Origin: Pontibacter mangrovi
GTDB lineage: Bacteria > Bacteroidota > Bacteroidia > Cytophagales > Hymenobacteraceae
Reading direction: 5' to 3'
NCBI RefSeq assembly: GCF_006385705.1
Contig: NZ_VFRQ01000001.1
Location: forward strand, 124,001-188,000
Length of the DNA: 64,000 nucleotides
This document shows, piece after piece, positions 1 to 9,040 of this stretch. Within the stretch, counting starts at the first letter, position 1; every line of letters begins with the position of its first letter. The notes beneath the pieces are model-generated. The model was not told the DNA's origin, did no database searches, and worked only from the letters and a program-made list of their open reading frames with translations. The position numbers and the translations under genes are program-made.

Positions 1-56
1 ATACTTTAGCTCATCCAGAAGTATAAACAATCAGCAATTAACAATCATCAACCAAG

Positions 57-1241
57 ATGTCATTTATCAAATTATATCTGGCTCCGGGCAAGGAGCATTC
101 TTTAAAGCGCCAGCACCCGTGGGTTTTCTCTGGAGCTATAAAAAAGGCAGACGGAGAACCGGCAGAAGGCGACGTAGTGGAAGTTTACTCCAGCAAGCGC
201 GAGTTCCTGGGCATGGGCCATTATGCGCCGGGCTCCATTGCCGTGCGTATTTTCTCTTTTGAGCAGGCGGAGCCGGATTATACTTTCTGGAAAGGCAAAG
301 TGCAGAAAGCCTATGATTACCGCCAGCGCCTCGGCCTAACAGACAACCCCAACACGAATGTATACCGCCTGGTATACGCCGAGGGTGATGGCGTGCCGGG
401 CCTGATCGTGGATTTCTATAAAGACACAGCGGTGGTGCAAACGCATTCGGTGGGCATGTACAACGTGCGGGAACATGTGGCGCAGGCGCTGCAGGAGATC
501 TACGGCAACAAACTTCGCGCTGTGTATGACAAGAGTGCGGAATCGCTGCCGGCAAAGGCACCGGTGCAGGCGCAAAACGGCTACCTCTACGGGCAATCAG
601 AAGGCGGTGTGGTCGTGACCGAGAATGGCAATCAGTTCTTTATTGACTGGGAAACCGGCCAGAAAACAGGCTTCTTTATTGACCAGCGTGAGAACCGTGA
701 CCTGCTGGCGCGTTACGTGAAGGATAAAGCCGTGCTGAACACGTTCTGCTATACCGGTGGCTTCTCGGTTTATGCGCTAAACGCTGGAGCTACGGAGGTG
801 CACTCCGTGGATGTATCGAAAAAGGCGATCGAGCTGACAGTGAAGAACGGGGAGCTGAGCCAGGCGCCGGAGAAGCACGAGGCTTTTGCCATGGATACCT
901 TTGAATTCCTGAAAGGCAAGGAGGACAAGTATGACGTGATTGTGCTGGACCCTCCCGCTTTTGCGAAAAGCCAGAAGGTGCGCCATAATGCCTTGATGGG
1001 TTATAAGCGTCTGAATGCAGAGGCCATGAAAAGGATTAAGCCAGGCGGTATCCTGTTCACCTTCTCCTGCTCGCAGGTCGTGGACAAATACCTGTTCAAC
1101 AACACGGTGATGGCCGCTGCCATTGAGGCCGGGCGCAACATCAAGATCATGCACCACCTCTCCCAGCCCGCCGATCACCCTATCTCCATTTTCCACCCGG
1201 AAGGCGAATACCTGAAGGGATTGGTGCTGTTTGTGGAGTAG
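57..1241 (+). CDS. rlmI: 23S rRNA (cytosine-C5) methyltransferase, RlmI/YccW family
   Basis: The 394-residue protein matches RlmI in length (about 396 aa in E. coli) and domain order. An N-terminal PUA domain (about 1-75) is followed by a linker and a class I SAM-dependent methyltransferase fold. Motif I is the segment NTFCYTGGFSVYALNAGA (about 229-246). The catalytic-site motif VLDPPAFAKSQ lies near 297-307 and the FSCSQ motif near 336-340. The family methylates a cytosine in 23S rRNA in the cytoplasm. The ATG at 57 gives the expected MSFIKLYLAPGKE start. A hairpin terminator follows at 1270-1304. I am sure of the family; the exact target base is inferred from E. coli. Confidence 0.9.
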   Translation: MSFIKLYLAPGKEHSLKRQHPWVFSGAIKKADGEPAEGDVVEVYSSKREFLGMGHYAPGSIAVRIFSFEQAEPDYTFWKGKVQKAYDYRQRLGLTDNPNTNVYRLVYAEGDGVPGLIVDFYKDTAVVQTHSVGMYNVREHVAQALQEIYGNKLRAVYDKSAESLPAKAPVQAQNGYLYGQSEGGVVVTENGNQFFIDWETGQKTGFFIDQRENRDLLARYVKDKAVLNTFCYTGGFSVYALNAGATEVHSVDVSKKAIELTVKNGELSQAPEKHEAFAMDTFEFLKGKEDKYDVIVLDPPAFAKSQKVRHNALMGYKRLNAEAMKRIKPGGILFTFSCSQVVDKYLFNNTVMAAAIEAGRNIKIMHHLSQPADHPISIFHPEGEYLKGLVLFVE

Positions 1242-1269
1242 GAGTTATACTTGAACTGATTATAAAGGG

Positions 1270-1310
1270 AAAGGCCGGAACTGTAAAGTATAGCTCCGGC
1301 CTTTTATAAT
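1270..1310. terminator. Rho-independent terminator between rlmI and the DUF7710 gene
   Basis: Perfect 10-bp stem AAAGGCCGGA (1270-1279) / TCCGGCCTTT (1295-1304) with a 15-base loop, followed on the plus strand by an AT-rich tract. It sits between convergent genes and can serve both strands. Confidence 0.85.
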
Positions 1311-1315
1311 ATTTT

Positions 1316-1603
1316 TTAATCCCTATATCCAGCCTCGTAGTGATAATGCTCCATTGATGCTGAAGTAAAGCCTCCAATAAATTCGGGACTTTTCATCTTC
1401 TCCTTTAATTTTTCAGGTTTAATACCCACACAGTCGTTCTCAATTGCCCATTCAAGGGTACCTTTATTTAAAGGATATTTAGTCAGCGTTCCAGTTAGCT
1501 TATTCTTCTTAATCCATGCTTCTGCAACTTCAAAATCCTCGAAAATTCCACCAGAAAAGCTAGAATTAGAAGTATTGAAAACCCACACAACTTTAATTTC
1601 CAT
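1316..1603 (-). CDS. Small DUF7710-like protein
   Basis: A 95-residue protein with the look of the DUF7710 family: VWVFN near the N-terminus, then AEAWIKKNKLTGTLTKYPL and a WAIEN motif. Function is unknown to me; the family often occurs as small lone genes of the immunity-protein type. It has no signal peptide or membrane segment. It starts 3 bp after the stop of the upstream methyltransferase gene (1607-3013), so it is probably co-transcribed. Its DNA is clearly more AT-rich than the flanking genes, suggesting later acquisition (inference). Family assignment is from memory of the motif pattern. Confidence 0.65.
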   Translation of the reverse strand: MEIKVVWVFNTSNSSFSGGIFEDFEVAEAWIKKNKLTGTLTKYPLNKGTLEWAIENDCVGIKPEKLKEKMKSPEFIGGFTSASMEHYHYEAGYRD

Positions 1604-1606
1604 ATT

Positions 1607-3013
1607 TTAATTGATATCAACTACCAAACTACCAGAAGGCAGTTCTGGAGGTAGCTCCATCCGTATGCGCCACTCTTTCGGGTAGTAATTGTTCATGCGG
1701 CTCCCAATCTGCTTGGCCCAACCCAGCGGGAGGTCTTTGTACTGCAGCAGTAGCCAATCAGAGCCGTTGGTGCCGAGGCTGATATCTTCTTTGCGGAGGT
1801 AGCGCAACGCCTGTTCCAGGTCCAGTTCGGTAATCCGGAAAGCATCATTGTTTAGGTGCTGTGATAGCGCCAGGCCTTGCAGGGGCTTTAGCTTTTTACC
1901 TTTTACCTCTGCCAGTTCTGTGCCGGCATACAACACATACAGGTTCTGGTATACTTCATCGGTCGCTTCAAACAGGTTTTCGGGCAAAGCGGAGATTACC
2001 TCGCCGTGCTGCACAAAAGTATACTGCTCCGGCTGCTGCAGCCAGTCCTGTACCAGCGCCTGCTCTTTCTTACCAGCTACCGTTAGTTTATACTTTTTCT
2101 TTTTGCTCTTACCGTGACTGATGACTTGTTCTTCTCCTGCCTTACGCACGACGGCCATAAAGAAACCTTCGCCCTGCACGCGGTGCGGGTAGAAACGGTA
2201 GCCTTCCACCCCTTTTAGCTGCGTGGGCACCACGCCCCACTCCGGCTGCAGTTGCAGCTTTATACTTTCGGCACCTTCCTGCTCTGCCAGCCAGGCAATG
2301 TTCTCCTCGTTCTCCTGCTCATTCCAGGTGCAGGTGCTGTAGATCAGTACTCCTCCGGGCTTCAGGGCCTCCCATACATCCATCAAAATGCGCTGCTGGC
2401 GCTGGGCACACAGGTTCACGTTCTCCTCCGACCACTCTTCCACGGCCTGCGGGTCCTTGCGGAACATGCCTTCGCCGCTGCAGGGAGCATCCACCACCAT
2501 CACATCAAAAAAGTCAGGCAACCTACCAAAATCGCGGGGATCGTTGCTGGTGACCAGCACATTGCCGCTGCCCCACTTGGCCACGTTTTCGGCAAGTATG
2601 GAGGCCCGGCTACGGATCACCTCGTTGGATACCAAGAGGCTGTCCGGCGAGATAAGGCTGGCCAGGTGCGTGGATTTTCCGCCCGGTGCGCCACAAAGAT
2701 CGAGTACCTGTAGCGACTGGTTCAGGTTTACCGCCTGCCGCAGGGCCTGCTCCACAAACATAGAACTGGCCTCCTGCACGTAATAAGCGCCGGCATGTAT
2801 GGCGGGGTCGAGCGTGAAGAGCGGCCGCTCCGGCAAATAATGACCTGCCGCTGCCCAGGGCACAGGTGTGAGGTTAGCTGCTGCCGCTGCCTTTGCCTGG
2901 TTAATTCTGACGCTTACAGGTGGCGTGTGCTGCAAGGCCTCCAGAAACTTTGGATACTCCTCCTGCCCCAGCAGGCGCTGCATGCGGTTGGTAAATGATA
3001 CTGGTAATTGCAT
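1607..3013 (-). CDS. rRNA cytosine-C5 methyltransferase, NOL1/NOP2/Sun (RsmF-like)
   Basis: Of the 468 residues, about 1-240 form the RsmB/RsmF SAM-dependent methyltransferase core. Motif I is VLDLCGAPGGKSTHLASL (103-120). Two catalytic cysteines lie in DAPCSGEG (C178) and YSTCTWNEQENE (C228), as in m5C RNA methyltransferases. The C-terminal part (about 290-468) is the RsmF-type accessory/PUA-like region, which distinguishes it from RsmB. A TACCTTTA sequence resembling a -7 box lies only 5 bp upstream of the ATG (3018-3025), so the mRNA may be nearly leaderless, or the start may be the Met at codon 11. It heads a two-gene unit with the DUF7710 gene. Confidence 0.88.
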   Translation of the reverse strand: MQLPVSFTNRMQRLLGQEEYPKFLEALQHTPPVSVRINQAKAAAAANLTPVPWAAAGHYLPERPLFTLDPAIHAGAYYVQEASSMFVEQALRQAVNLNQSLQVLDLCGAPGGKSTHLASLISPDSLLVSNEVIRSRASILAENVAKWGSGNVLVTSNDPRDFGRLPDFFDVMVVDAPCSGEGMFRKDPQAVEEWSEENVNLCAQRQQRILMDVWEALKPGGVLIYSTCTWNEQENEENIAWLAEQEGAESIKLQLQPEWGVVPTQLKGVEGYRFYPHRVQGEGFFMAVVRKAGEEQVISHGKSKKKKYKLTVAGKKEQALVQDWLQQPEQYTFVQHGEVISALPENLFEATDEVYQNLYVLYAGTELAEVKGKKLKPLQGLALSQHLNNDAFRITELDLEQALRYLRKEDISLGTNGSDWLLLQYKDLPLGWAKQIGSRMNNYYPKEWRIRMELPPELPSGSLVVDIN

Positions 3014-3054
3014 GCGGTAAAGGTACGGCTAAAATGCAGTTTCTGAAAGCGTGG

Positions 3055-3441
3055 CTAATCTCTGCACTTGGTCAGCTGCAGGTATTCCTCTACCACAGGC
3101 ACGTCGGCAGGACACCAGGTATACTTTGGCAGCTCCTCTGGCACAACCCAGTAGTAAGCCCGGTGCTCGAGTAACTGAACAATGCCGCCCCGGAAGTGAC
3201 AAAGGTAAGGCACCAATTGTAGTGCATTATTGTGATTCACGGCGCTGAGCCGCTGATAAGGCTGCACCGTGATGGCCAGTTCTTCTTGTATCTCCCGCAC
3301 CAGCCCGTCGGTTTCTGCCTCTCCCCGTTCCAACTTGCCACCCGGAAATTCCCAAAGCAGAGCTTGTTGCATTTTCTCTCCCCGCTGGGCGATCAGTACA
3401 CGGTTATTATGTTCGATTAGGGCACAAACTACTGTGATCAT
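3055..3441 (-). CDS. Nudix hydrolase, MutT-like
   Basis: A 128-residue Nudix hydrolase. The Nudix box runs from G35 through GEAETDGLVREIQEELAI (about 40-57): GxxxxxExxxxxxxREIQEE, with Ala replacing the usual final Gly. The preceding LLWEFPGGKLERG segment is typical of MutT/NUDT1-like (deoxy)nucleoside-triphosphate pyrophosphohydrolases, which remove oxidised nucleotides. Length equals that of small MutT proteins. It lies 41 bp upstream of the methyltransferase gene on the same strand. Substrate cannot be read from sequence. Confidence 0.88.
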   Translation of the reverse strand: MITVVCALIEHNNRVLIAQRGEKMQQALLWEFPGGKLERGEAETDGLVREIQEELAITVQPYQRLSAVNHNNALQLVPYLCHFRGGIVQLLEHRAYYWVVPEELPKYTWCPADVPVVEEYLQLTKCRD

Positions 3442-3507
3442 AAAGTTATGATGCTAGGTTTAAAGACAACAGGAGATTTAAAAGGTTGTGTTCAAAAGAA
3501 TCGCAAG

Positions 3508-4500
3508 TTATACTTTACCAAACAAAAGCGTTTTTTCATACTTGAAGAACAGGTAACCCAGGCTCACTGGCAGCAAAAGGTTGATAGTTACCGGCAGGTC
3601 CTGGTCGGCTAAACCAAAGTATACCACCTGCACCAAAAAGATATGGTAGGATGCTTTGCCGAGCTCTGCGGGTAGCTGAAGCCAGATGGCGCTGGAGGTA
3701 GAGGGAAGAAGTTTTAGCCCCAGCCACACCAGCATGGCGGCATAGCCAAAGGTAAGCGGTTGCTGTAATTGCCATTCAGGCCGCACGAGGTATTCTACGC
3801 TAAGCACATCATATACCAGCAGGTATAGCACAACAATGGCCACAAAAGCGGCAGAGCCCAGAAAAATAAAATGCCTCCCTTTAAAAGGCTCCCCGAGCAG
3901 TCTTGATAGCCAGAACCCGAAAGCCACAGCAGAGAAGTACCTTGGAAAAGCAGCATCGTACAGGTAATTGTTTGCATCAAAATAGCTGTAACTGCTAGCC
4001 CAAAGCTGAAAAGCAATTTCAAGCAAGACCAGAAGTGCCGTAGTAATAACAGGTGCCCGTGCAAAGCCATACCCCATGATCGGTAGCAGCAGCACCGACT
4101 GCAGTAGTAAGGTAATGAAATAGTTTCCGCGGCCAGTGACGGGCAGTACACCAAGCCAGGTATAGCCGTTAAATTCCAGCACTTTTTCCTGCGTTACCGC
4201 CTCCCATAGTAGGCCTGCCAGAATAGAGGCTATAAATATGATCAGAAATGGCACGAAGATGCGGGCTGCCTTTTTCGTGAAGTACTTGCGGGTATAAAGC
4301 TGCCCCAGCCGCTGTTCTTTTCCCTGCACCGATATGCCCAGGTTTAGCCCCATCACCACCATAAAGAGCGGTACCGCCTGCCAGATATGGTATACGGCAT
4401 AGCTATCTTCCAGCTGTTGGCGCGTAAAAGAGTGCAGCAGCAGCACCGCCAAAATAGCTACTCCTTTTATCACGTCTATCTGCTGAAAGTGCCGCTTCAT
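3508..4500 (-). CDS. Integral-membrane acyltransferase (acyltransferase family 3)
   Basis: A 330-residue polytopic membrane protein with roughly ten hydrophobic segments. The N-terminal signature DVIKGVAILAVLLLHS (about 9-24) is the acyltransferase-3/OafA-like motif, in which a conserved His after the first helix serves catalysis. Members O-acetylate sugars of lipopolysaccharide, exopolysaccharide or peptidoglycan; the substrate is not deducible. No SGNH domain is fused. It is a single gene with no polysaccharide cluster around it. Confidence 0.8.
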   Translation of the reverse strand: MKRHFQQIDVIKGVAILAVLLLHSFTRQQLEDSYAVYHIWQAVPLFMVVMGLNLGISVQGKEQRLGQLYTRKYFTKKAARIFVPFLIIFIASILAGLLWEAVTQEKVLEFNGYTWLGVLPVTGRGNYFITLLLQSVLLLPIMGYGFARAPVITTALLVLLEIAFQLWASSYSYFDANNYLYDAAFPRYFSAVAFGFWLSRLLGEPFKGRHFIFLGSAAFVAIVVLYLLVYDVLSVEYLVRPEWQLQQPLTFGYAAMLVWLGLKLLPSTSSAIWLQLPAELGKASYHIFLVQVVYFGLADQDLPVTINLLLPVSLGYLFFKYEKTLLFGKV

Positions 4501-4658
4501 TAATCAGGTGTTCAGGTTTATAAGCGCTACGGCGCTGGCTTCTTTTGCTTTTTTGCAAGTACGATGCTTATACGAAGCGGCAGGTTAGTTAAACAAAAGT
4601 ATAAATCCTGATGGGCCTAATATTAGTATAAGTATCTGTAATATAAAACTCTAACTTT

Positions 4659-5165
4659 ATGCTGTTAAGCCTTAACTATAGATTTTTCATTATGCTGGTT
4701 GTGCTGTTTGCCGTGGCCTGTGCAGCAATTTCTACAACACTAGTAAGTTCGTTTTGGGCTGAAGAGGCTGATATTTCTTTGTGGGGCCAGAAAAGTATGG
4801 CTTCTTTTCTTTTTGCTTATAGTGCTGTGCTGGGCTTCGTCCTTGGATGGTTTGCCACTAGGCTAACACGCGCTGCCATACGCAAAGGCAAGGCGCAGCC
4901 GCTCCACTGGCACCTAAAAAGCCAAACGCTCATCGACAGGCTTCCAGACAGAACATTCAGCAGAGCCTTCATGTTTTCTTTGGCTGGCTGCGTGATCGCA
5001 GCTCTGCTGGTGCTCCTGCTCCATCAAATCAAGCTCCAGTACATTTCTGTTTCTGAAGGGCTTGTACTAAATGTGATCTATAGTATGTTGTTTGCCGCAG
5101 CCATAACCATTATGGGCGTTTACCGTGCCCTGGGTGATAATAATATGAGCCGAACACGCGCCTGA
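4659..5165 (+). CDS. Unknown four-helix membrane protein
   Basis: A 168-residue protein I do not recognise. Four hydrophobic segments are visible (about 8-28, 48-66, 105-123 and 132-152), with a basic loop after the second containing RLTRAAIRKGKAQ. The ATG at 4659 follows a TAACTTTA sequence resembling a -7 box. It converges with gpsA, leaving only 5 bp between the two stops. No cofactor or catalytic motif is seen. Confidence 0.6.
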   Translation: MLLSLNYRFFIMLVVLFAVACAAISTTLVSSFWAEEADISLWGQKSMASFLFAYSAVLGFVLGWFATRLTRAAIRKGKAQPLHWHLKSQTLIDRLPDRTFSRAFMFSLAGCVIAALLVLLLHQIKLQYISVSEGLVLNVIYSMLFAAAITIMGVYRALGDNNMSRTRA

Positions 5166-5170
5166 TAAAT

Positions 5171-6160
5171 TTACTTTAGCTTTTCCTTAAGTATGGCAAA
5201 CTCTACTGCAGGAGAGATGCGCTCGTACAGTATGTTATAAACGGCAGAAGTGATGGGCATCGCTACCTGAAGCTTTTTGTTCAGCTCATGTATACTTTGC
5301 ACCGCGTAATAGCCCTCTGCCACCATGTTCATCTCTACCTGAGCCGATTTTACTGTATAGCCTCGCCCAATCATGTTGCCGAAGGTACGGTTGCGACTAA
5401 ACTGAGAGTAGGCTGTCACCAGCAGGTCACCGAGGTAAGCTGAGCCATTGAGGGCGCGGTGGAGGGGCACCATGGCATCTAGAAAACGCTCTATCTCAAA
5501 CATGGCATTGGATACCAGCACCGCCTGAAAGTTATCGCCGTAGTTCTGCCCGTGAGCGATGCCGCAGGCAAGGGCGATGATGTTTTTCATCACAGCGCAG
5601 TATTCAATTCCGTCCAGGTCGTCGAGGGGGTTGGCCTTTACGTAGCGGTTGCGCAGCAGCTCACAGAAATGCTCGGCAGCCGGCATGTTGTGCGAGCCGA
5701 TGGTGAGATATGACTGTTTCTCCAGGGCTACTTCCTCCGCATGGCAGGGGCCGGCAATTACCAGCAGCTGCTCTTCCGGCACACTGTAGTGGTGCTTCAG
5801 AAAATCCGTTACGAGCGTATTTTCGACCGGAACCATTCCTTTAATGGCTGAAACCACTGCTTTACCTTTTAGCGCATCTGTCGGTAAATTGGCAAGTGCC
5901 AGCTGCACAAATGCAGCTGGCACCGCCAGTATCACCCATTCCGAAGAGGCCACCACAGCCTCAATATCAGAGGAGGGTTTAACATAATTTAAATCAAACT
6001 GTACCTGGCTCAGGTAGCGCGGGTTGTGCTTAAAATTGATGAGATGCTGCACATCCGCGTCGTTGCGCATCCACCAGTTAACCTGCGATTTATTCTCTGA
6101 GAGGACTTTGACCAGGGCTGTAGCCCAGCTGCCTCCTCCTAGTACTGCTATTTTTTCCAA
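5171..6160 (-). CDS. gpsA: NAD(P)+-dependent glycerol-3-phosphate dehydrogenase
   Basis: A 329-residue enzyme that reduces dihydroxyacetone phosphate to sn-glycerol-3-phosphate for phospholipid synthesis. The Rossmann motif GGGSWATAL (8-16), the substrate-site motif GPCHAEEV (137-144) and the active-site Lys in VMKNIIALACG (K192) are all present. Length is normal. It is the last gene of a tight minus-strand run: only 8 bp separate it from the adaptor gene upstream, so it is probably co-transcribed with sdaAB-tolC-hlyD although the functions are unrelated. Confidence 0.93.
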   Translation of the reverse strand: MEKIAVLGGGSWATALVKVLSENKSQVNWWMRNDADVQHLINFKHNPRYLSQVQFDLNYVKPSSDIEAVVASSEWVILAVPAAFVQLALANLPTDALKGKAVVSAIKGMVPVENTLVTDFLKHHYSVPEEQLLVIAGPCHAEEVALEKQSYLTIGSHNMPAAEHFCELLRNRYVKANPLDDLDGIEYCAVMKNIIALACGIAHGQNYGDNFQAVLVSNAMFEIERFLDAMVPLHRALNGSAYLGDLLVTAYSQFSRNRTFGNMIGRGYTVKSAQVEMNMVAEGYYAVQSIHELNKKLQVAMPITSAVYNILYERISPAVEFAILKEKLK

Positions 6161-6168
6161 TCTATTTC

Positions 6169-7560
6169 TTAATCTTCGTTCGTTTCAGCGGCAATGGCCT
6201 GCTTGTTAAGCGATTTCTCATCTTTAACCGCCACCTTGGCACCGTCTTTCAGCAACGTAGACACAGCCCGGAAAGGACCTGCCACTATTTTCTGTCCTTT
6301 GGTGACGCCGCTCAGGATTTGGATGTTCTCAAAGTCGCTGATGCCAGTTTCAACTTTTACGGACTTCACTGTATTCGTGGCCTCATCATACACAAACACG
6401 ACTTCCTCTACCTGCGCCGGGGCAGTTTCCTGCTTGTTTGGCTGATTCTGGTCGTTTTCCTCCTCTTGGTCTTCGCTATTAGGTTTGTTTTCCTCGCCAT
6501 TGGCAGAGCGGGTTGTCACCGAAGAGAGCGGCACAGCCAATACATCGTTCTTTCTGTCTGTAATAATATCCACTGAGGCTGTCATGCCCGGGCGGAAAGG
6601 ACGGGCGGTCGTTTCGCGCAGGTGGTCGTATGACTTGTTCAGCAGGCGGATGCGCACCTCGAATTCCGTTACGGCTTCCAGGGTGGTGGCGTCTTTGGCT
6701 GTGTTGGCAATGGCAGTTACGATGCCTTTAAATTTCTCGTCGCGGCTGGCATAGGAGTCAACCTCTACCTCTACTGAGTCGCCCAGCGCTACACGGATAA
6801 TATCGTTCTCGTTCACGTTTACGCGCACTTCCATGTTGTTGAGGTTGGCAATGCGCATAATCTCTGTACCTGCCATTTGGGATGTTCCCACTACGCGCTC
6901 GCCCTGCTCCACGTTCAGTTTCGATACGGTACCGCTAACCGGCGCGTATATGGTAGTTTTGTTCAGGTTTTCGCGGGCATCTTTCAGGGAGGCCAGGGCA
7001 TTTTGCACATTATACTCCGATGCTCTCACGCTTTGCTTGGCAGACTCTACTTCGGCTTTGGTGGCCAGGTAGCTGGATTCAATTTCCTGCCATTCTGAAG
7101 TAGAGATCACTTTCTGGTCTACCAGGGGTTTGTTGCGCTTGTAGTTCTGCTCTACCTGCGTAAAGTTAGCCTGTGCCTGCGCCAGCCTTGCCCTTGCCTG
7201 TGCCAGGTTAGCACGCTGCGTGTTTACCATCGCCTGCTGCGCATCCACCATCGACTGGTAGTTATCAGGGCGTATACGGAGCAGCAGTTCGCCCTTCACC
7301 ACGGAGTCGCCTTCCTCTACATTCAGCTCAATGATCTCGCCGGATACGTCCGGGCTGATCTTCACCTCTGTTTCAGGCTGCACTTTGCCGGAGGCGCTCA
7401 CTTTTTCCACGATATCAGTAGGCTTGGCTTCTGCCAACACTACTTCGGTGCCTTCTTCTTTGCCAATCCAGCCCGCCATTTTCGCGATAACTATAAATGC
7501 CAGTATTAGCACCAGCACGCCGATCAGAATCGGGATCAGCCTTGATTTTTTCTTTGCCAT
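6169..7560 (-). CDS. Periplasmic adaptor (HlyD/MacA-like membrane fusion protein)
   Basis: A 463-residue adaptor of tripartite efflux systems. One N-terminal membrane anchor (about 8-28) is followed by the split biotinyl-lipoyl domain (PDVSGEIIELNVEEGDSVVKGELL), a long helical hairpin rich in Ala, Gln and Arg (about 100-205), a second lipoyl half (TIYAPVSGTVSKLNVEQGERV) and beta-barrel and membrane-proximal domains. The membrane-proximal region carries an unusual Glu/Asn/Gln-rich insertion at about 353-386. It lies 4 bp downstream of a TolC-family gene. No inner-membrane pump gene is adjacent, so the pump partner is unknown. Confidence 0.88.
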   Translation of the reverse strand: MAKKKSRLIPILIGVLVLILAFIVIAKMAGWIGKEEGTEVVLAEAKPTDIVEKVSASGKVQPETEVKISPDVSGEIIELNVEEGDSVVKGELLLRIRPDNYQSMVDAQQAMVNTQRANLAQARARLAQAQANFTQVEQNYKRNKPLVDQKVISTSEWQEIESSYLATKAEVESAKQSVRASEYNVQNALASLKDARENLNKTTIYAPVSGTVSKLNVEQGERVVGTSQMAGTEIMRIANLNNMEVRVNVNENDIIRVALGDSVEVEVDSYASRDEKFKGIVTAIANTAKDATTLEAVTEFEVRIRLLNKSYDHLRETTARPFRPGMTASVDIITDRKNDVLAVPLSSVTTRSANGEENKPNSEDQEEENDQNQPNKQETAPAQVEEVVFVYDEATNTVKSVKVETGISDFENIQILSGVTKGQKIVAGPFRAVSTLLKDGAKVAVKDEKSLNKQAIAAETNED

Positions 7561-7564
7561 AGTT

Positions 7565-9025
7565 TTAGAAAGAAATGTCTTTGCCCTGGTAAAAATCCAG
7601 GACTTTTAGTTTGAACGTATACTCATACTTTGCCTGCAGCAGGTTGGACTGCGCCGAGCGGAAACTATTTGCGATAATGTTAAAGTCCACCGTATTGATG
7701 ACACCGGCGTTCAGGCGAAGCTGGGCATTGCTGTAGTTTTTCTGGGCGGCCCGCAGCTGTTCCTTTGCCGATACATAACGCCGCTGTGCCGCTAGGACGT
7801 CTACATAAGCCTGCTCTATTGTCTGACGCAGGTTGTTACGAGCTATGTCAGCATTAATTTCAGCATCTTGCTGCTGAAGCCTGGCCCGCTGCACGCTGCT
7901 GCGGACCTGTAATCCATTAAAAATTGGTATTTGCAGAGAGAACCCGAAATTCTTACCAACTCCATCTTTCAACTGGTCCATGTAGGCATACTCTTCCCGC
8001 CTGAAGCTAGTGGAGGGAGTATAAATGTAGAATGGATTCGTACCTTCAGCATCTGTAAACCCTAGTGCTGTACGCTCCAAACCTCCCTGTTCCGGTATGG
8101 TGAAATCGCGGGCACTGGAGTAAAAGGTGTTAATGCCTCCGAACATGGAAAGTCGTGGAAAGTAGGCTCCCCGAGCCACATCAAGCGCTTTTCCGGCGCT
8201 AAGAATACGCAGGTCAGCAGCTTTTATGGCTGGCTGCGTCTGCACGGCTGTGTCGTAGATCAGGTTTTCATCCAGCATTGATGGCTCCTGGTCAGGTTCA
8301 GGTATGTCTGGTATCTCCACCTGAAACTCCTGAGAGGCAGGCAAATTTAGCAACTGCATCAGGTTAAGCCGCGAAATATCGCGCTGGTTCTCGGCATTGA
8401 TCAGTTCCAGGTCGTCTGCTGCGTACTGCGACTCCAGGTCTAATACTGCATTTTCTGCCACACTTCCAGCCTCAAACAGGATGCGGGTACGGTCCAGCTG
8501 TTGCTTGGTCAGGTCCCGGGTCTGCCGCGACAGCTTGATCAACTCATCTGCAAAAAGTATGTTCAGGTAAGACGTAACGATTTGCAGCGAGACGTCATTC
8601 TGCAGCGACATCACATCCTGCTCCGCTGCCTGCAGGTCAATCTCGTTTTGCTTGATGCTGTTAACCTGCTGAAAACCCATAAACAACGGAACCGAGGCGC
8701 TAACCTGGTAGCTGTTTGTCTGGCTTTGCTCAGAGCGCAGGTCCTGCGTGGTAGGGTCCACGTAGGTACCGTAGTTGAAGTTGTAAGACGAGCTTCCGCT
8801 TATGGAAGGTAGCCTGCTAAAGCGCGACTGCGTCAAGTCGGTTTGTGCTAACTTCCGGCTCAGCATGTTGCGGCGCACCTGCAGGTTGTTCGTACGGGCG
8901 TAATCCACCGCCTCCTGCAGCGTCCAGACGCCATCGCCGTTGGGGTCCTGCTGCGCATGGGCTAGCGATGCGCCAGCCATTGTCAGTCCCAAGGCAAGCA
9001 AAAGGACATGTGATGTCTTTTTCAT
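7565..9025 (-). CDS. TolC-family outer-membrane efflux protein
   Basis: A 486-residue outer-membrane channel. It has a signal peptide of about 24 residues (hydrophobic core then AHA cleavage) and two repeated OEP halves with long helices. Typical features are LQEAVDYARTNN near the N-terminus and the second-half NNLRQTIEQAYVDVLAAQRRY. It should form the trimeric exit duct for the HlyD-like adaptor encoded 4 bp downstream. It lies 15 bp after sdaAB. Substrate unknown. Confidence 0.88.
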   Translation of the reverse strand: MKKTSHVLLLALGLTMAGASLAHAQQDPNGDGVWTLQEAVDYARTNNLQVRRNMLSRKLAQTDLTQSRFSRLPSISGSSSYNFNYGTYVDPTTQDLRSEQSQTNSYQVSASVPLFMGFQQVNSIKQNEIDLQAAEQDVMSLQNDVSLQIVTSYLNILFADELIKLSRQTRDLTKQQLDRTRILFEAGSVAENAVLDLESQYAADDLELINAENQRDISRLNLMQLLNLPASQEFQVEIPDIPEPDQEPSMLDENLIYDTAVQTQPAIKAADLRILSAGKALDVARGAYFPRLSMFGGINTFYSSARDFTIPEQGGLERTALGFTDAEGTNPFYIYTPSTSFRREEYAYMDQLKDGVGKNFGFSLQIPIFNGLQVRSSVQRARLQQQDAEINADIARNNLRQTIEQAYVDVLAAQRRYVSAKEQLRAAQKNYSNAQLRLNAGVINTVDFNIIANSFRSAQSNLLQAKYEYTFKLKVLDFYQGKDISF

Positions 9026-9040
9026 AGTGGCTATACTTTG

